A stretch of DNA of 13,089 nucleotides, from NCBI GenBank assembly GCA_002779455.1, contig PEWM01000255.1, forward strand, positions 1 to 13,089, given 5' to 3'. Below the pieces are notes generated by a model. The model ran no database searches and was not told the DNA's origin. It worked only from the letters and a program-made list of their open reading frames with translations. How positions within the stretch are numbered: position 1 is the first letter of the stretch; each line of letters begins with the position of its first letter. This DNA comes from Deltaproteobacteria bacterium CG07_land_8_20_14_0_80_60_11 (GTDB lineage: Bacteria > Desulfobacterota > Desulfobaccia > Desulfobaccales > 0-14-0-80-60-11). Shown one piece after another: positions 1-7,266 of the stretch. The translations under genes were made by a program, and so were the position numbers.

Positions 1-38
1 GCTTTCGGCCCACCCGTAAAGCATGAAAAGATATGGTG

Positions 39-59
39 GCACAGGTTTTCAACCTGTGC
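39..59. repeat. Perfect inverted repeat, REP-like
   Basis: A 9-bp perfect stem (GCACAGGTT / AACCTGTGC) with a 3-base TTC loop lies in non-coding DNA. Neither strand has a T-run after it, so it is not a clear terminator. Its form resembles the dispersed palindromic elements common in intergenic DNA of GC-rich bacteria, but copy number cannot be judged from one window. Confidence 0.5.
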
Positions 60-90
60 TGAGGAACTTTTCGGAACAGAATTTCAGTCG

Positions 91-114
91 GATAGGTAAA
101 AACCCGATAGGTAA
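91..114. repeat. Direct repeat GATAGGTAA x2
   Basis: The nonamer GATAGGTAA occurs at 91-99 and 106-114, 15 bases apart start to start, between the two palindromes upstream of the HD-GYP gene. It could be a tandem regulator site or chance. No function is assigned. Confidence 0.3.
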
Positions 115-124
115 TTTATCAGAA

Positions 125-144
125 CACCGCCGGGGGCGGCGGTG
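125..144. repeat. GC-rich inverted repeat, REP-like
   Basis: A 7-bp perfect stem (CACCGCC / GGCGGTG) closes a 6-base loop. It is the second palindrome within about 90 bases of non-coding DNA, with no T-run after it. Paired palindromes of this kind fit an intergenic repeat element. The rest of 1-253 shows no convincing gene; any gene ending near base 20 would be too cut short to identify. Confidence 0.4.
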
Positions 145-253
145 CTACATTTTCAGGTTTCGTTGTAAGCCTGCAGGGCTCATGGGACGTTAACCCGGAG
201 AACCAAAACGGCCTCCGCCGGCATGCCAATAATACTTGAGAGGAGCAGGGACC

Positions 254-2041
254 ATGACCGTTGCGGTACTCCTGGCGGTGGACGACCGGCCCAATAACCT
301 CTTTGTCCTGGAGCAGTTGCTGGCGGCCTATCTGCCGGACATCAAGCTGCTGGCCGCGCCGGGCGCCGAGGCCGGCCTAAAGTTGGCCGCGTCCGAGACC
401 GTCGACGGCGCCCTCATCGACGTGCAGATGCCGGGCATGAACGGCATCGAGATGTGCCGCCGGCTCAAAGCCGATCCCCGGACCGCGCCTATCCATGTCA
501 TCCTGGTGACCGCGCATGGGGCCACCGCCGCGCTGAAGGCCCAGGGGCTGGAAGCCGGGGCCGACGACTTCATCGCCAAGCCCATCGACAATATCGAACT
601 GGCCGCCAAGCTCAAGGGTATGCTGCGGCTCCGGGCCGCGGAGCAGGCGCTGCGCCGGGAGCGGGACCACCTGGAAGAGGCAGTCCTGGAACGCACCCAA
701 GCATTGCGGGACGCCGAATACTGTTACCGGACCCTGTTCCAAACCGCCGGGGATGCCATCTCCATCAACGACCTGGAAGGGCGAGTGCTGGAGGTGAATG
801 AGGAGGCCTGCCGCCGCTTGGGCTACACCCGGAACGAATTGCTGCACCTGACCGTCAGCGACGTGACCGCCCCGGAATATGTCGCCCGGCGGCCGGAGCT
901 CCTGGAACGACTCCGGGCCGCAGGCCACCTCGTGTTTGAGACGGAGCTCGTCACCCGGGACGGGCGGATTATCCCCACCGAGTGCAGCAGCCGCCTGATG
1001 GACTTCCAGGGCCGGCCCGCGGTGCTGTCCATCGCCCGGGATATCAGCGAGCGCAAGGCGGCGGAGAAATCCCTGCGGGAGAGCGACAAGAGGTTCCGGC
1101 TGGTCTTTGAAAAGGCCCCCATCGGGATCATGCACTATGACCAGGCGAGCACCGTTACTGAGTGCAATGAGAAGTTTGCGGAGATCATCGGCGCCCCCAA
1201 GGAGAAGTTCATCGGCTTCAATATGATCCGGCAGTTGCGCGATGAAAAGATGCGGGAGGCGGTGGTGGCTTCTCTGAGAGGCCAGGTGGGGTATTACGAG
1301 GGCGACTACCTGTCGGTTACCGGCGGCAAGTCAACCCCGGTAAGGGCGATTTACCAGCCGATTTTCTCTTCAGAGGGCGTAATTTCCGGTGGGATAACCA
1401 TTTTTGAGGACATCACCGAGCGCCAACGGGCCGATGAGGCGTTAAAGGAAAGCCTGGCCAGGACAACGGAAGTCCAGGACGGCACCATTGAGGCCCTGGC
1501 TACGGTCACCGAAGCGCGGGACCCTTACACCGCCGAGCATCAGCGCCGGGTCACCCAACTGGCCTGCGCCGTGGCCCGGGAACTGGGGCTCCCCGCCGAC
1601 CGGGTGGCCGGCCTCCGGGTGATGGGATTGCTCCATGACATGGGCAAGATCAGCATCCCGGCCGAGATTCTCAGCAAACCGGGGAAATTAAGCGACACGG
1701 AATTTGCTATCATCAAATCCCATGCCCAGGCCGGTTACGAGATTGTCAAAGAAATCCGGTTCCCCTGGCCGGTGGCCGAGGTTATCCTGCAGCACCACGA
1801 GCGGCTGGACGGTTCGGGCTACCCCCAGGGACTGACCGGCCCCGATATTACCCTGGAGGCCCGCATCCTGGCGGTGGCCGACGTGGTGGAAGCCATGAGT
1901 TCCCACCGGCCTTACCGGCCCCCGTTGGGCCTCGACCGGGCCCTGGAGGAGATTTCCCGGAACCGGGGCGTCCTCTATGACCCTGAGGTGGTGGACGCCT
2001 GTATCAAGGTATGCACCGAAGACCAGTTTACCTTTGCGTAA
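254..2041 (+). CDS. Response regulator: receiver-PAS-PAS-HD-GYP, probable c-di-GMP phosphodiesterase
   Basis: This is a soluble signalling protein of 595 residues. An N-terminal receiver (about 1-125) keeps the acidic pair D10/D11, the phospho-acceptor D56 in IDVQMPG, T86 and K109. A charged helical linker leads to two PAS domains (about 153-265 and 275-390). The C-terminal HD-GYP domain (about 405-580) has the HD pair in LLHDMGK (H461/D462) and HHERLDGSGYP (514-524), the motifs of active enzymes of the family that hydrolyse cyclic di-GMP. I chose the ATG at 254 because AGGAG sits 8 bases upstream; a TTG at 236 in the same frame lacks this. The gene converges with the gas vesicle operon and is probably a separate unit. 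The PAS ligand and the partner kinase are unknown. The domain call is sure; enzyme activity is inferred from motifs. Confidence 0.93.
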   Translation: MTVAVLLAVDDRPNNLFVLEQLLAAYLPDIKLLAAPGAEAGLKLAASETVDGALIDVQMPGMNGIEMCRRLKADPRTAPIHVILVTAHGATAALKAQGLEAGADDFIAKPIDNIELAAKLKGMLRLRAAEQALRRERDHLEEAVLERTQALRDAEYCYRTLFQTAGDAISINDLEGRVLEVNEEACRRLGYTRNELLHLTVSDVTAPEYVARRPELLERLRAAGHLVFETELVTRDGRIIPTECSSRLMDFQGRPAVLSIARDISERKAAEKSLRESDKRFRLVFEKAPIGIMHYDQASTVTECNEKFAEIIGAPKEKFIGFNMIRQLRDEKMREAVVASLRGQVGYYEGDYLSVTGGKSTPVRAIYQPIFSSEGVISGGITIFEDITERQRADEALKESLARTTEVQDGTIEALATVTEARDPYTAEHQRRVTQLACAVARELGLPADRVAGLRVMGLLHDMGKISIPAEILSKPGKLSDTEFAIIKSHAQAGYEIVKEIRFPWPVAEVILQHHERLDGSGYPQGLTGPDITLEARILAVADVVEAMSSHRPYRPPLGLDRALEEISRNRGVLYDPEVVDACIKVCTEDQFTFA

Positions 2042-2296
2042 AGACTCTCAGGCGTAAGATGCAGAACGACATCCGGCCCGGAACCAAGCCGGCATGCGGG
2101 GAGTGAAGAGCTTTATGGGACCGGTAGACGATGACCAAGCTGATCTCAGTTCGGCGGACCGATGGTTTCGCTCAACGTCCGGCGCGACGAACTCTATTCA
2201 CCTCAGCCTGGCCTGGCTATAGATGGTAATGTCCTCAGAAAAAGCCATATCTTCAGGCCTCCAGGGCCGAATCATGCCTGGCGGAGTTGGGGGAAC
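2042..2296. other. Convergent intergenic region
   Basis: These 255 bases lie between the 3' ends of the HD-GYP gene and gvpJ. I see no open frame with a ribosome site and family signature. Apart from one weak terminator candidate for the gvp operon, nothing stands out. Confidence 0.5.
2239..2260 (-). terminator. Possible weak intrinsic terminator of the gvp operon
   Basis: Read on the - strand, AGGCC and GGCTT can form a 5-bp stem (one G-U pair) around a 9-base loop, running straight into a T-run (five T's in all). It lies about 37 bases after the gvpJ stop, where operon transcription should end. The stem is weak, so this is tentative. Confidence 0.3.
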
Positions 2297-2605
2297 TCAA
2301 GAGGCGGCCACGGCGGATTCCAGCCGGCCCAACCTTTCGTCGATCTTGTTAAGGGAGGCCGCCAGGTGGTCCGGCTGCGCCTGGGGACTAAAGGCCGGGT
2401 TGGTCCTCCACCAGTCCATGCCCATTTCTATGGCTTTGTCCACCGAGCAGATCACCAGCCGGATCTGGATGGTCAGGAGTTCTACGTCCGCCACGCAGAT
2501 CTTAATGTCGCCGGCGATGACGACCCCCTTGTCCAGGATGCGTTCCAGCAGATCCGCCAGGTTGGTGCTCTGAATGGAACTCTGGATGCCTTGTTGTCTG
2601 GCCAT
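2297..2605 (-). CDS. gvpJ: GvpJ-type gas vesicle protein (GvpA family, coiled-coil tail)
   Basis: This 102-residue protein has the GvpA fold at about 15-60: an amphipathic helix (LADLLERILDKG), a beta-hairpin around VVIAGDIKICVADVELL, and IRLVICSVDKA. GvpJ and its relatives are minor proteins needed to start or shape vesicles. Compared with GvpA it has an extra C-terminal segment, Trp-rich (DWW at about 64-66), then a heptad-like helix (about 79-100), as in the GvpJ/GvpM group. I chose the ATG at 2605 because AAGGAGG precedes it at good spacing; an in-frame upstream start would add 15 residues unlike the family. It is the last gene of the tract, 13 bases after gvpK. GvpJ is preferred over GvpM or GvpS, but these paralogues are hard to tell apart by eye. 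Confidence 0.85.
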   Translation of the reverse strand: MARQQGIQSSIQSTNLADLLERILDKGVVIAGDIKICVADVELLTIQIRLVICSVDKAIEMGMDWWRTNPAFSPQAQPDHLAASLNKIDERLGRLESAVAAS

Positions 2606-2618
2606 GTGCAGTTCCTCC

Positions 2619-2987
2619 TTACAGCAGTTGGCCCAGGGGGCCAAGGTCAAGATTGAGGTCCTCTTCTTCCAGGCCGAACTCCTGCCGGAGTCGGTCGATC
2701 TCTTGAGCCTGTTTCATCAAGGTTAATCCCATGCGCTCGATCTGGTCGTCCGTGAGGGACCCGGCCTCGATGCGCCGGATGCCCTGGCGCTCCAGCAGTT
2801 CGTGCAGCAGTTTTACCACGGTCAGGACCAGTTGTCCCAGGCCATTCTTGACCTTGTCCGGGTCCAGGTTGATCTGGGGGGGCTGGCCGCCGGGGGACCG
2901 CGCCGGCACCGGCCCGCCGCTTTGCATTACTTTGGCAAAATCGCCGATGGCCTGGGATTCCACCTGCACCGGTTCCGGCGGTTTCAT
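2619..2987 (-). CDS. gvpK: Gas vesicle protein GvpK
   Basis: GvpK is a conserved accessory protein of gas vesicle formation with an unclear biochemical role. The 122-residue product shows the family core well: INLDPDKVKNGLGQLVL at about 39-55, then RRIEAGSLTDDQIERMGLTL at 71-90, and the C-terminal motif EDLNLDLGPLGQLL at 109-122. The first 38 residues are Pro/Gly-rich and variable. Its ATG overlaps the stop of the preceding zinc-ribbon/GvpA-fold gene as ATGA, a classic sign of translational coupling. AAGGGAG lies 7 bases before the ATG. gvpJ follows after 13 bases. Confidence 0.93.
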   Translation of the reverse strand: MKPPEPVQVESQAIGDFAKVMQSGGPVPARSPGGQPPQINLDPDKVKNGLGQLVLTVVKLLHELLERQGIRRIEAGSLTDDQIERMGLTLMKQAQEIDRLRQEFGLEEEDLNLDLGPLGQLL

Positions 2988-3430
2988 CTGCTTGCTCCCT
3001 TATCAAAAAGATTCGGACCCAACTGCCCCACCCCTGGTAGCTTGAATCCCCGGGCGGTATCCACAGAGGCCAGGACGACCTGGAGGCCCAGGTAGACCAG
3101 GTCGATACCGGCCACGGAAATCATCACTTCCCCATGGATCACCGCCCCCTTATGGAGGATGCGGTCAAGGGCCTCGCACAGGGAGCACCGCTCTCGCTCG
3201 TCGGGGATGGGTTTCAAGCAATCCTGTTCCCAGGCGCCGGGGGCGGCGGCCGGGGTCCAGGCCCCCGGGCCGGGATCCACCAGTTCCACCTCCGGGAAGG
3301 CGGCAACCGCAGCTTCAAGGGGGGCCTCCGGAGCCGGCGGCAGGCGCCGCAGGTCGGCGCCGCACCCGCGGCACACCGCGGCCGTCAGGGGCTCTTTAGA
3401 TAGACATTGCGGGCAGATCAAGAACGGCAT
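2984..3430 (-). CDS. Zinc-ribbon / GvpA-fold fusion (GvpS- or GvpJ-like)
   Basis: The 148-residue product joins two parts. Residues 1-30 have four cysteines, CPQC at 6-9 and CRGC at 20-23, in a zinc-ribbon arrangement. A Pro/Ala-rich linker (about 31-68) follows. Residues about 84-128 are a GvpA-type fold: a helix CEALDRILHKGAVI, a hairpin HGEVMISVAGIDLVYL, and VVLASVDTA. A further CSLC at 82-85 sits at the start of the GvpA part. Such proteins are usually minor vesicle or nucleation components. The zinc ribbon suggests a docking or chaperone-linked role, which is inference. The start overlaps the end of the ArsA/Get3-type gene by 35 bases, and the stop overlaps the gvpK start, so all three may be translated together. 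An N-terminal zinc ribbon is not usual for the GvpA family as I know it. Confidence 0.82.
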   Translation of the reverse strand: MPFLICPQCLSKEPLTAAVCRGCGADLRRLPPAPEAPLEAAVAAFPEVELVDPGPGAWTPAAAPGAWEQDCLKPIPDERERCSLCEALDRILHKGAVIHGEVMISVAGIDLVYLGLQVVLASVDTARGFKLPGVGQLGPNLFDKGASR

Positions 3431-5360
3431 GTTTTTGCTTCTCCCGGGCCGGGGGGCGGTACAAGGTTTGCCCCAGCTCCCGCAGGCGGTTCACCCCCCG
3501 GGGGTCGCCGCCGCGGTAAATCAGGGTTAGGTGCTGGTCAGGAAATGCCTGGCGGAATCTGGCCCTCATCGCCGACTCCCGCCGGTTCAGGGCGGCGCAC
3601 AGGTGACAATCCGCCGCCGGTGGGGTAGCCTGGTTGAGGAACAGCACCGGCGCCTTTAGCCCCATGTGGTCGCAGGCGGCCAACAGGTCCCGGGTCTCCT
3701 GGAAGGCCATCTCGGTCAGGATGGCCACGGCATAAAGCGCCGACCGGCGGGGGTCCCGCCACAGGTCACGGAGGCGCTTCAGACCCTTGGAGAGGCGCAC
3801 CAGGCGCTGGGACAGATCCGGAAAACTGAAGCTCATTTTGTACTTCAGGAGGAAGCCGAAAAAGGTCTTGAGCCACTGGTCGATGATCTCCGGCAGTTCC
3901 AGGAGGCGGAGGAGATGGCCGGTGGGGGCCGAGTCCAGGATAAAAAGGTCATAACGGCCCTGGTCCAGCAAATCCATGGCCCGGGTCAGGGCCATAATCT
4001 CGTCCAAACCCGGGGGCGCCAGGTCCAGCATCCCCTCCAACACCGGGCGGTCAAAGGGCAGGTCCAGATGCTCCAACATGCTTCCCAGCAGTCTCTCCAG
4101 CTCTTGCTGGTACTGTCTTTTTAAGGCGGCGAATTCCCCGGGGGCGTCGATCTCCATGGCGGTCAGTCCCGGGGCCAGGCGCACCGGTTTGGGGCCGACC
4201 GCCACCTCCAGGCAGTCGGCCAGAGAGTGAGCCGGGTCGGTGGAGAAGAGAAAGATTTCCTGGCCCGGAAAGTCCTGGGCCAGGCGCAGAGCGGTGGCGC
4301 AGGCCAGGGTGGTCTTGCCCACGCCCCCCTTGCCGGCGAAGATCATCATGGTGAGGTCGGGGGCAGGAAGCCCCGGCGCCCCCTCCACCACAGGCGGCTG
4401 CTCCCCCGGCCTCGCCGTAAGCGCCGGCCCCGGCGCCTCCAGCTCCCGGACCCCGTCCCAGAAAGCCGCCAGAACTTCCCCCCGCACCTCCTCGGGGTAG
4501 AGGGGAACCTCCCAGAAGGAGTAGCGGGCCAGGTCCCCGGCGGTGAATAAATATCGGCATATCCGCCGCTGCCGTCGCCGCCCCTCGGCGCACACCGGAC
4601 AGGGGCTGTCAGGAAAAAGCCGGTTGACCAGGATCTCCCTGACCGGCATATGCATCTCCCGGAGCTGCCTCAAGAGGTCCAGGGTCTCCCGCAGCACCAC
4701 TTCCTCCGCCAGCATCACCGGCACAAAGCGGCAGCGCTCCCGGTCCCGGAGCAATCTTTCCATTCCCTGCACCGAGGCGGACAGGTCAAGGAGGAAACGG
4801 TCCAGTTCATCGGGCTGATAGGACCGGCTGAACCGGGCTTTCATGAAACGGTGCTTGGCCAGTAAGGCGTCCAGGGCTTTAAGCCAGTGGCGGATCAACT
4901 CCGGCATCATTAACAGCCGCAGCGTGTGCCCCGTGGGCGCGGTATCCACGATGATGGTGGCGTAATCCCCGGCCTCCGCCCAGCGGGAGATCTCCAGCAG
5001 GGCCATCAACTCGTCCAGACCGGGCAGGGAGAGGTCCAGGAACCGGCTGATATCCTCGTCGTCCAGGAAAGTGCCCCGGGCGGCGATCTCCCGGAGCTGC
5101 CCCCGGTGCTTGGCCTTGAAGGCCTCGAGACCTTCCTGGGCGCTAAATTCCAGGACCGTCAGGTTGGCAGGGGGTTGAAAATCGCCGAGGCTGTCGGCCA
5201 GGGAGTGGGCCGGATCAGTGGAGACCAGGAGAAAAGTGTCTGGGGGCCGGGTGCGGGCCAGGCGTAGGGCCGCGGCCGCGGCGCAGGTGGTCTTGCCCAC
5301 GCCCCCTTTGCCGCCGAAGAACAGCAGCCGCAGCCTGGTATCCTGTAAGAAAGTGAGCAT
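3396..5360 (-). CDS. Tandem ArsA/Get3-type ATPase in the gas vesicle operon
   Basis: This 654-residue protein has two homologous halves. The first has the deviant Walker A GGKGGVGKTT (16-25), the switch STDPAHSLAD (48-57), DTAPTGHTLR (139-148) and CPVC (254-257). The second has GKGGVGKTT (343-351), STDPAHSLAD (373-382), DSAPTGHLLR (476-485) and CHLC (585-588). A Pro-rich linker (about 308-335) joins them. ArsA drives arsenite efflux; Get3 homologues escort hydrophobic membrane proteins, and the dimer is held by zinc at a CxxC. The CxxC in both halves points to the Get3 type, so the tandem could act as an internal dimer. No arsR, arsB, arsC or arsD is nearby. Placed between gvpG and a GvpA-like gene, it may chaperone GvpA-family proteins (inference). 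Both ATPase sites look intact. The ATG at 5360 has GAGGG about 8 bases upstream. Confidence 0.9.
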   Translation of the reverse strand: MLTFLQDTRLRLLFFGGKGGVGKTTCAAAAALRLARTRPPDTFLLVSTDPAHSLADSLGDFQPPANLTVLEFSAQEGLEAFKAKHRGQLREIAARGTFLDDEDISRFLDLSLPGLDELMALLEISRWAEAGDYATIIVDTAPTGHTLRLLMMPELIRHWLKALDALLAKHRFMKARFSRSYQPDELDRFLLDLSASVQGMERLLRDRERCRFVPVMLAEEVVLRETLDLLRQLREMHMPVREILVNRLFPDSPCPVCAEGRRRQRRICRYLFTAGDLARYSFWEVPLYPEEVRGEVLAAFWDGVRELEAPGPALTARPGEQPPVVEGAPGLPAPDLTMMIFAGKGGVGKTTLACATALRLAQDFPGQEIFLFSTDPAHSLADCLEVAVGPKPVRLAPGLTAMEIDAPGEFAALKRQYQQELERLLGSMLEHLDLPFDRPVLEGMLDLAPPGLDEIMALTRAMDLLDQGRYDLFILDSAPTGHLLRLLELPEIIDQWLKTFFGFLLKYKMSFSFPDLSQRLVRLSKGLKRLRDLWRDPRRSALYAVAILTEMAFQETRDLLAACDHMGLKAPVLFLNQATPPAADCHLCAALNRRESAMRARFRQAFPDQHLTLIYRGGDPRGVNRLRELGQTLYRPPAREKQKHAVLDLPAMSI

Positions 5361-5425
5361 GCCCGTGGCCCTCGTGAGTGTCGTAGGCTGAGAAATAATG
5401 CCGCTCTAGGGTGGCCCGGGCCGCC

Positions 5426-5785
5426 TCAGAAATGGTTAACGGTCTCACCCGCATGAACCTTACCCCGTTGGCTGCGGGCCCGGCCGGTTGACGGCTTTTT
5501 GCCGCCGGGCGCTTTTTTCCCGGCTTGCTTCGGTTTTTCCTCCGCGGCAATGGGAGCGGCGGTTTCCTGAATCCGGTCCAGCCGGTCCAGGAGCGCCTTT
5601 TCCTGGGCGTCAAACTCCGCCTCGGTGATCTGCCCGGTTTCCAGCTTCATGTAGAGTTCGCTCAACTGGGCGGTGATCCTATCAGATTCCCCGGCCTGCT
5701 CCTTCTCGGCCGCGTCCTGGATCTGCCGGCCCAACCAGACGACGCCGTGAATGGGGGACAGCAAAATGTCGTCAACGAGAAACAT
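5426..5785 (-). CDS. gvpG: Gas vesicle protein GvpG
   Basis: GvpG is a small accessory protein of gas vesicle assembly, thought to work with GvpF and GvpL. The 119-residue product begins with the family signature MFLVDDILLSPIHGVVWLGR, followed by a helical region (about 22-75) with the motif LETGQITEAEFDAQEKALL. The last 40 or so residues are a low-complexity tail rich in Lys, Ala, Pro and Gly, longer than usual. I chose the ATG at 5785, not the GTG one codon earlier, because AAGGAG lies 5 bases before the ATG and only 2 before the GTG. It follows gvpF/L by 24 bases and precedes the ArsA/Get3-type gene by 65 bases. Confidence 0.9.
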   Translation of the reverse strand: MFLVDDILLSPIHGVVWLGRQIQDAAEKEQAGESDRITAQLSELYMKLETGQITEAEFDAQEKALLDRLDRIQETAAPIAAEEKPKQAGKKAPGGKKPSTGRARSQRGKVHAGETVNHF

Positions 5786-5809
5786 CACATCTCCTTCAAA
5801 GGTCCGGTG

Positions 5810-6571
5810 TCACAGTTCAAGATTCAGCTCCACGAAATTGTGGGGGGCCCAGGGGCCGTTGTAGTCAAAGGCAAAATTGTTGTCGAAGAGCTTGGCCGCG
5901 GCGAAGACGCCTGCTTCAAAGGCCGCCTGGTCCCCGGCCTCCCGGCCCACCAGGCAGGCCAGGCTCATCACTTCGCTTTCATGGCGGCACTTGTTCCGCT
6001 TGATCTCAGCACAACAGGGGGACAGAATCTCCGCCACCCGGTCGGCGTAGGTTTCCCGGTCCTCCTGGAGGAGGCGGTCGAACATCCGCCCCAGTTCTAT
6101 CTTGTCATCCTGGGAGGGATGGCGATTGGCCCCCAGGAAGCGGTCCCGGGCGGCGCGCAGCTCCGGATGGGTGTTGACGAAATATTCGAAGATATTGGGG
6201 ACGTCTAAGGAGACCCGCAGGCCCATCTCCACCTTGCCCGCCACCCGCTGCAGTTGCCTGGCCAGGGTGTCGTGGTTCCGGGTCAGGATCTCCTGGACCG
6301 CCTTGGGGCCCTCGGCGATGATGCCGAAGGACATGGGCAGGAGAGCTGGGACAGCTTGCATCAGGCCCTTGAGGACCGCTTGCTGGGCGGCCAGGTGGCG
6401 GCGCTCCGGGCGAATCTTCTCATTGGCAACGTCGCTCACCACCGCGGCCACCTTGCCGTTGGTGATGGTGTAAACCGGCTTCCCTAAAAGGCCCTTGAAG
6501 GCATAAACCTGGGCTGCCGGGCCGGGCACCACCGCGTAGAGGTATCTGCCGCTTGTCGCTGACTGGGTCAT
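5810..6571 (-). CDS. Gas vesicle protein GvpF/GvpL family
   Basis: The family contains GvpF and GvpL, cytoplasmic or vesicle-associated assembly proteins; GvpF has been shown in other organisms to bind GvpA. The 253-residue product shows the family pattern: an N-terminal GRYLYAVVPG (8-17), a beta-rich stretch with VAAVVSDV, the motif LLPMSFGIIA (about 77-86), a long helical middle, and a C-terminal FDYNGPWAPHNFVEL. AGGTGAG precedes the ATG. Most gas vesicle clusters carry separate gvpF and gvpL genes; only one is seen here, so I give no letter. gvpG follows after 24 bases. A 95-base gap separates it from the upstream zinc-ribbon gene. Confidence 0.92.
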   Translation of the reverse strand: MTQSATSGRYLYAVVPGPAAQVYAFKGLLGKPVYTITNGKVAAVVSDVANEKIRPERRHLAAQQAVLKGLMQAVPALLPMSFGIIAEGPKAVQEILTRNHDTLARQLQRVAGKVEMGLRVSLDVPNIFEYFVNTHPELRAARDRFLGANRHPSQDDKIELGRMFDRLLQEDRETYADRVAEILSPCCAEIKRNKCRHESEVMSLACLVGREAGDQAAFEAGVFAAAKLFDNNFAFDYNGPWAPHNFVELNLEL

Positions 6572-6666
6572 AATCTCACCTGCATGGTCTTGGATTGGGA
6601 GGCGGGCGCCTGAGGTCCACCCCCGGCCTGCTGCCGTCCCGGCCGGCTAAGTCCCGCCCCCGGGTT

Positions 6667-6861
6667 TCAGATGGCGGCGCCTTCGCCCCAGACCCCGGGG
6701 CGGGGCGCCAGCTTCACGAACCGGACGCTTTTGAGCCTGCCCTCTTCGGTCTTGATCTCCAGCAGGGCGGTGCAGGCGAAACACTTGACCTGCCCTTCAA
6801 AGTCGTCATAAACATCGTCCAGTTCCACTTTGTGCCCACAGGAAAGGCAGTTAATTTTCAT
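6667..6861 (-). CDS. Small zinc-ribbon protein
   Basis: This 64-residue protein has two Cys pairs, CLSC at 5-8 and CFAC at 27-30, the layout of a rubredoxin-like zinc ribbon, with an acidic loop (LDDVYDDFEG) between them and a beta-rich C-terminal part (LEIKTEEGRLKSVRFVKL). AAGGAG lies 6 bases before the ATG, so translation is likely. It sits 20 bases after the second DnaJ-type zinc-finger gene and upstream of gvpF/L. I do not know a named function. Context suggests a gas vesicle accessory role, perhaps a partner of the other Cys-rich proteins in the operon (inference). Confidence 0.8.
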   Translation of the reverse strand: MKINCLSCGHKVELDDVYDDFEGQVKCFACTALLEIKTEEGRLKSVRFVKLAPRPGVWGEGAAI

Positions 6862-6881
6862 GGTGTTCTCCTTTTCAAGAC

Positions 6882-7250
6882 TCAGACGATCCCTTGCCCT
6901 TTACAGGCGTTGCAATAAAAAACCCCCTCTTCGCCGGTTCCGCCGCAGCGCGAACAGGTATCGGCCTCAACGGGCACCGGCACCACCCCCACCCCCCGGC
7001 AGGTGAGGCAGATCAAATCGCCGCCCACCCGGCCGGACCCGGCACACTGCCGGCAGCTCACCACCGGGGGAGTGACCCGGACGTCCCCGGCGCCGCGACA
7101 CACGGGGCACCCGGAGGCGCTGCTGTACTTGGGGTCGGCCCCGCCGCCGCCGCAGTAAGCGCAGGACACTTCATCCACAAAACGCTTCCGGCGGCTGGAC
7201 TTCCCGGCGGCTGGACCGTACCGGTTGAGGACCTTCAGGGCATATTCCAT
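6882..7250 (-). CDS. DnaJ-type Cys-rich zinc-finger protein 2 (no J domain)
   Basis: The 122-residue product has six CxxCxGxG motifs: CAYCGGGG (30-37), CPVCRGAG (48-55), CRQCAGSG (66-73), CLTCRGVG (81-88), CSRCGGTG (99-106) and CNACKGQG (113-120). In DnaJ/Hsp40 four such motifs bind two zinc ions and help hold unfolded clients. Here there is no J domain, so it cannot stimulate DnaK by the usual HPD motif, and no DnaJ C-terminal substrate domain. Six motifs could bind three zinc ions. The N-terminus (1-28) is basic. The stop of the preceding small gene overlaps the ribosome site GAGGAG, which lies about 12 bases before the ATG, so coupling is likely. It is a relative of the protein at 8866-9252. 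A chaperone or scaffold role in vesicle assembly is inferred. Confidence 0.85.
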   Translation of the reverse strand: MEYALKVLNRYGPAAGKSSRRKRFVDEVSCAYCGGGGADPKYSSASGCPVCRGAGDVRVTPPVVSCRQCAGSGRVGGDLICLTCRGVGVVPVPVEADTCSRCGGTGEEGVFYCNACKGQGIV

Positions 7251-7266
7251 GGGTTAACCGGTCTCC

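Noticed and set aside
3396..5360. Arsenic resistance operon
   Set aside because: ArsA-type ATPases suggest it, but no arsR, arsB, arsC or arsD is present, and the gene lies inside a gas vesicle operon with Get3-type CxxC motifs.
5215..5613. Open frame on the - strand bridging gvpG and the Get3-type gene
   Set aside because: It overlaps both genes out of frame. Its ends are shifted readings of known proteins, and only the 65-base gap is unexplained.
5525..6208. Open frame on the + strand across gvpG and gvpF/L
   Set aside because: It covers two clear gvp genes on the other strand. No ribosome site or protein family was seen.
6623..6646. Inverted repeat CCGGCC / GGCCGG before gvpF/L
   Set aside because: Six bp of pure G+C with a 12-base loop is expected by chance in DNA of this composition.
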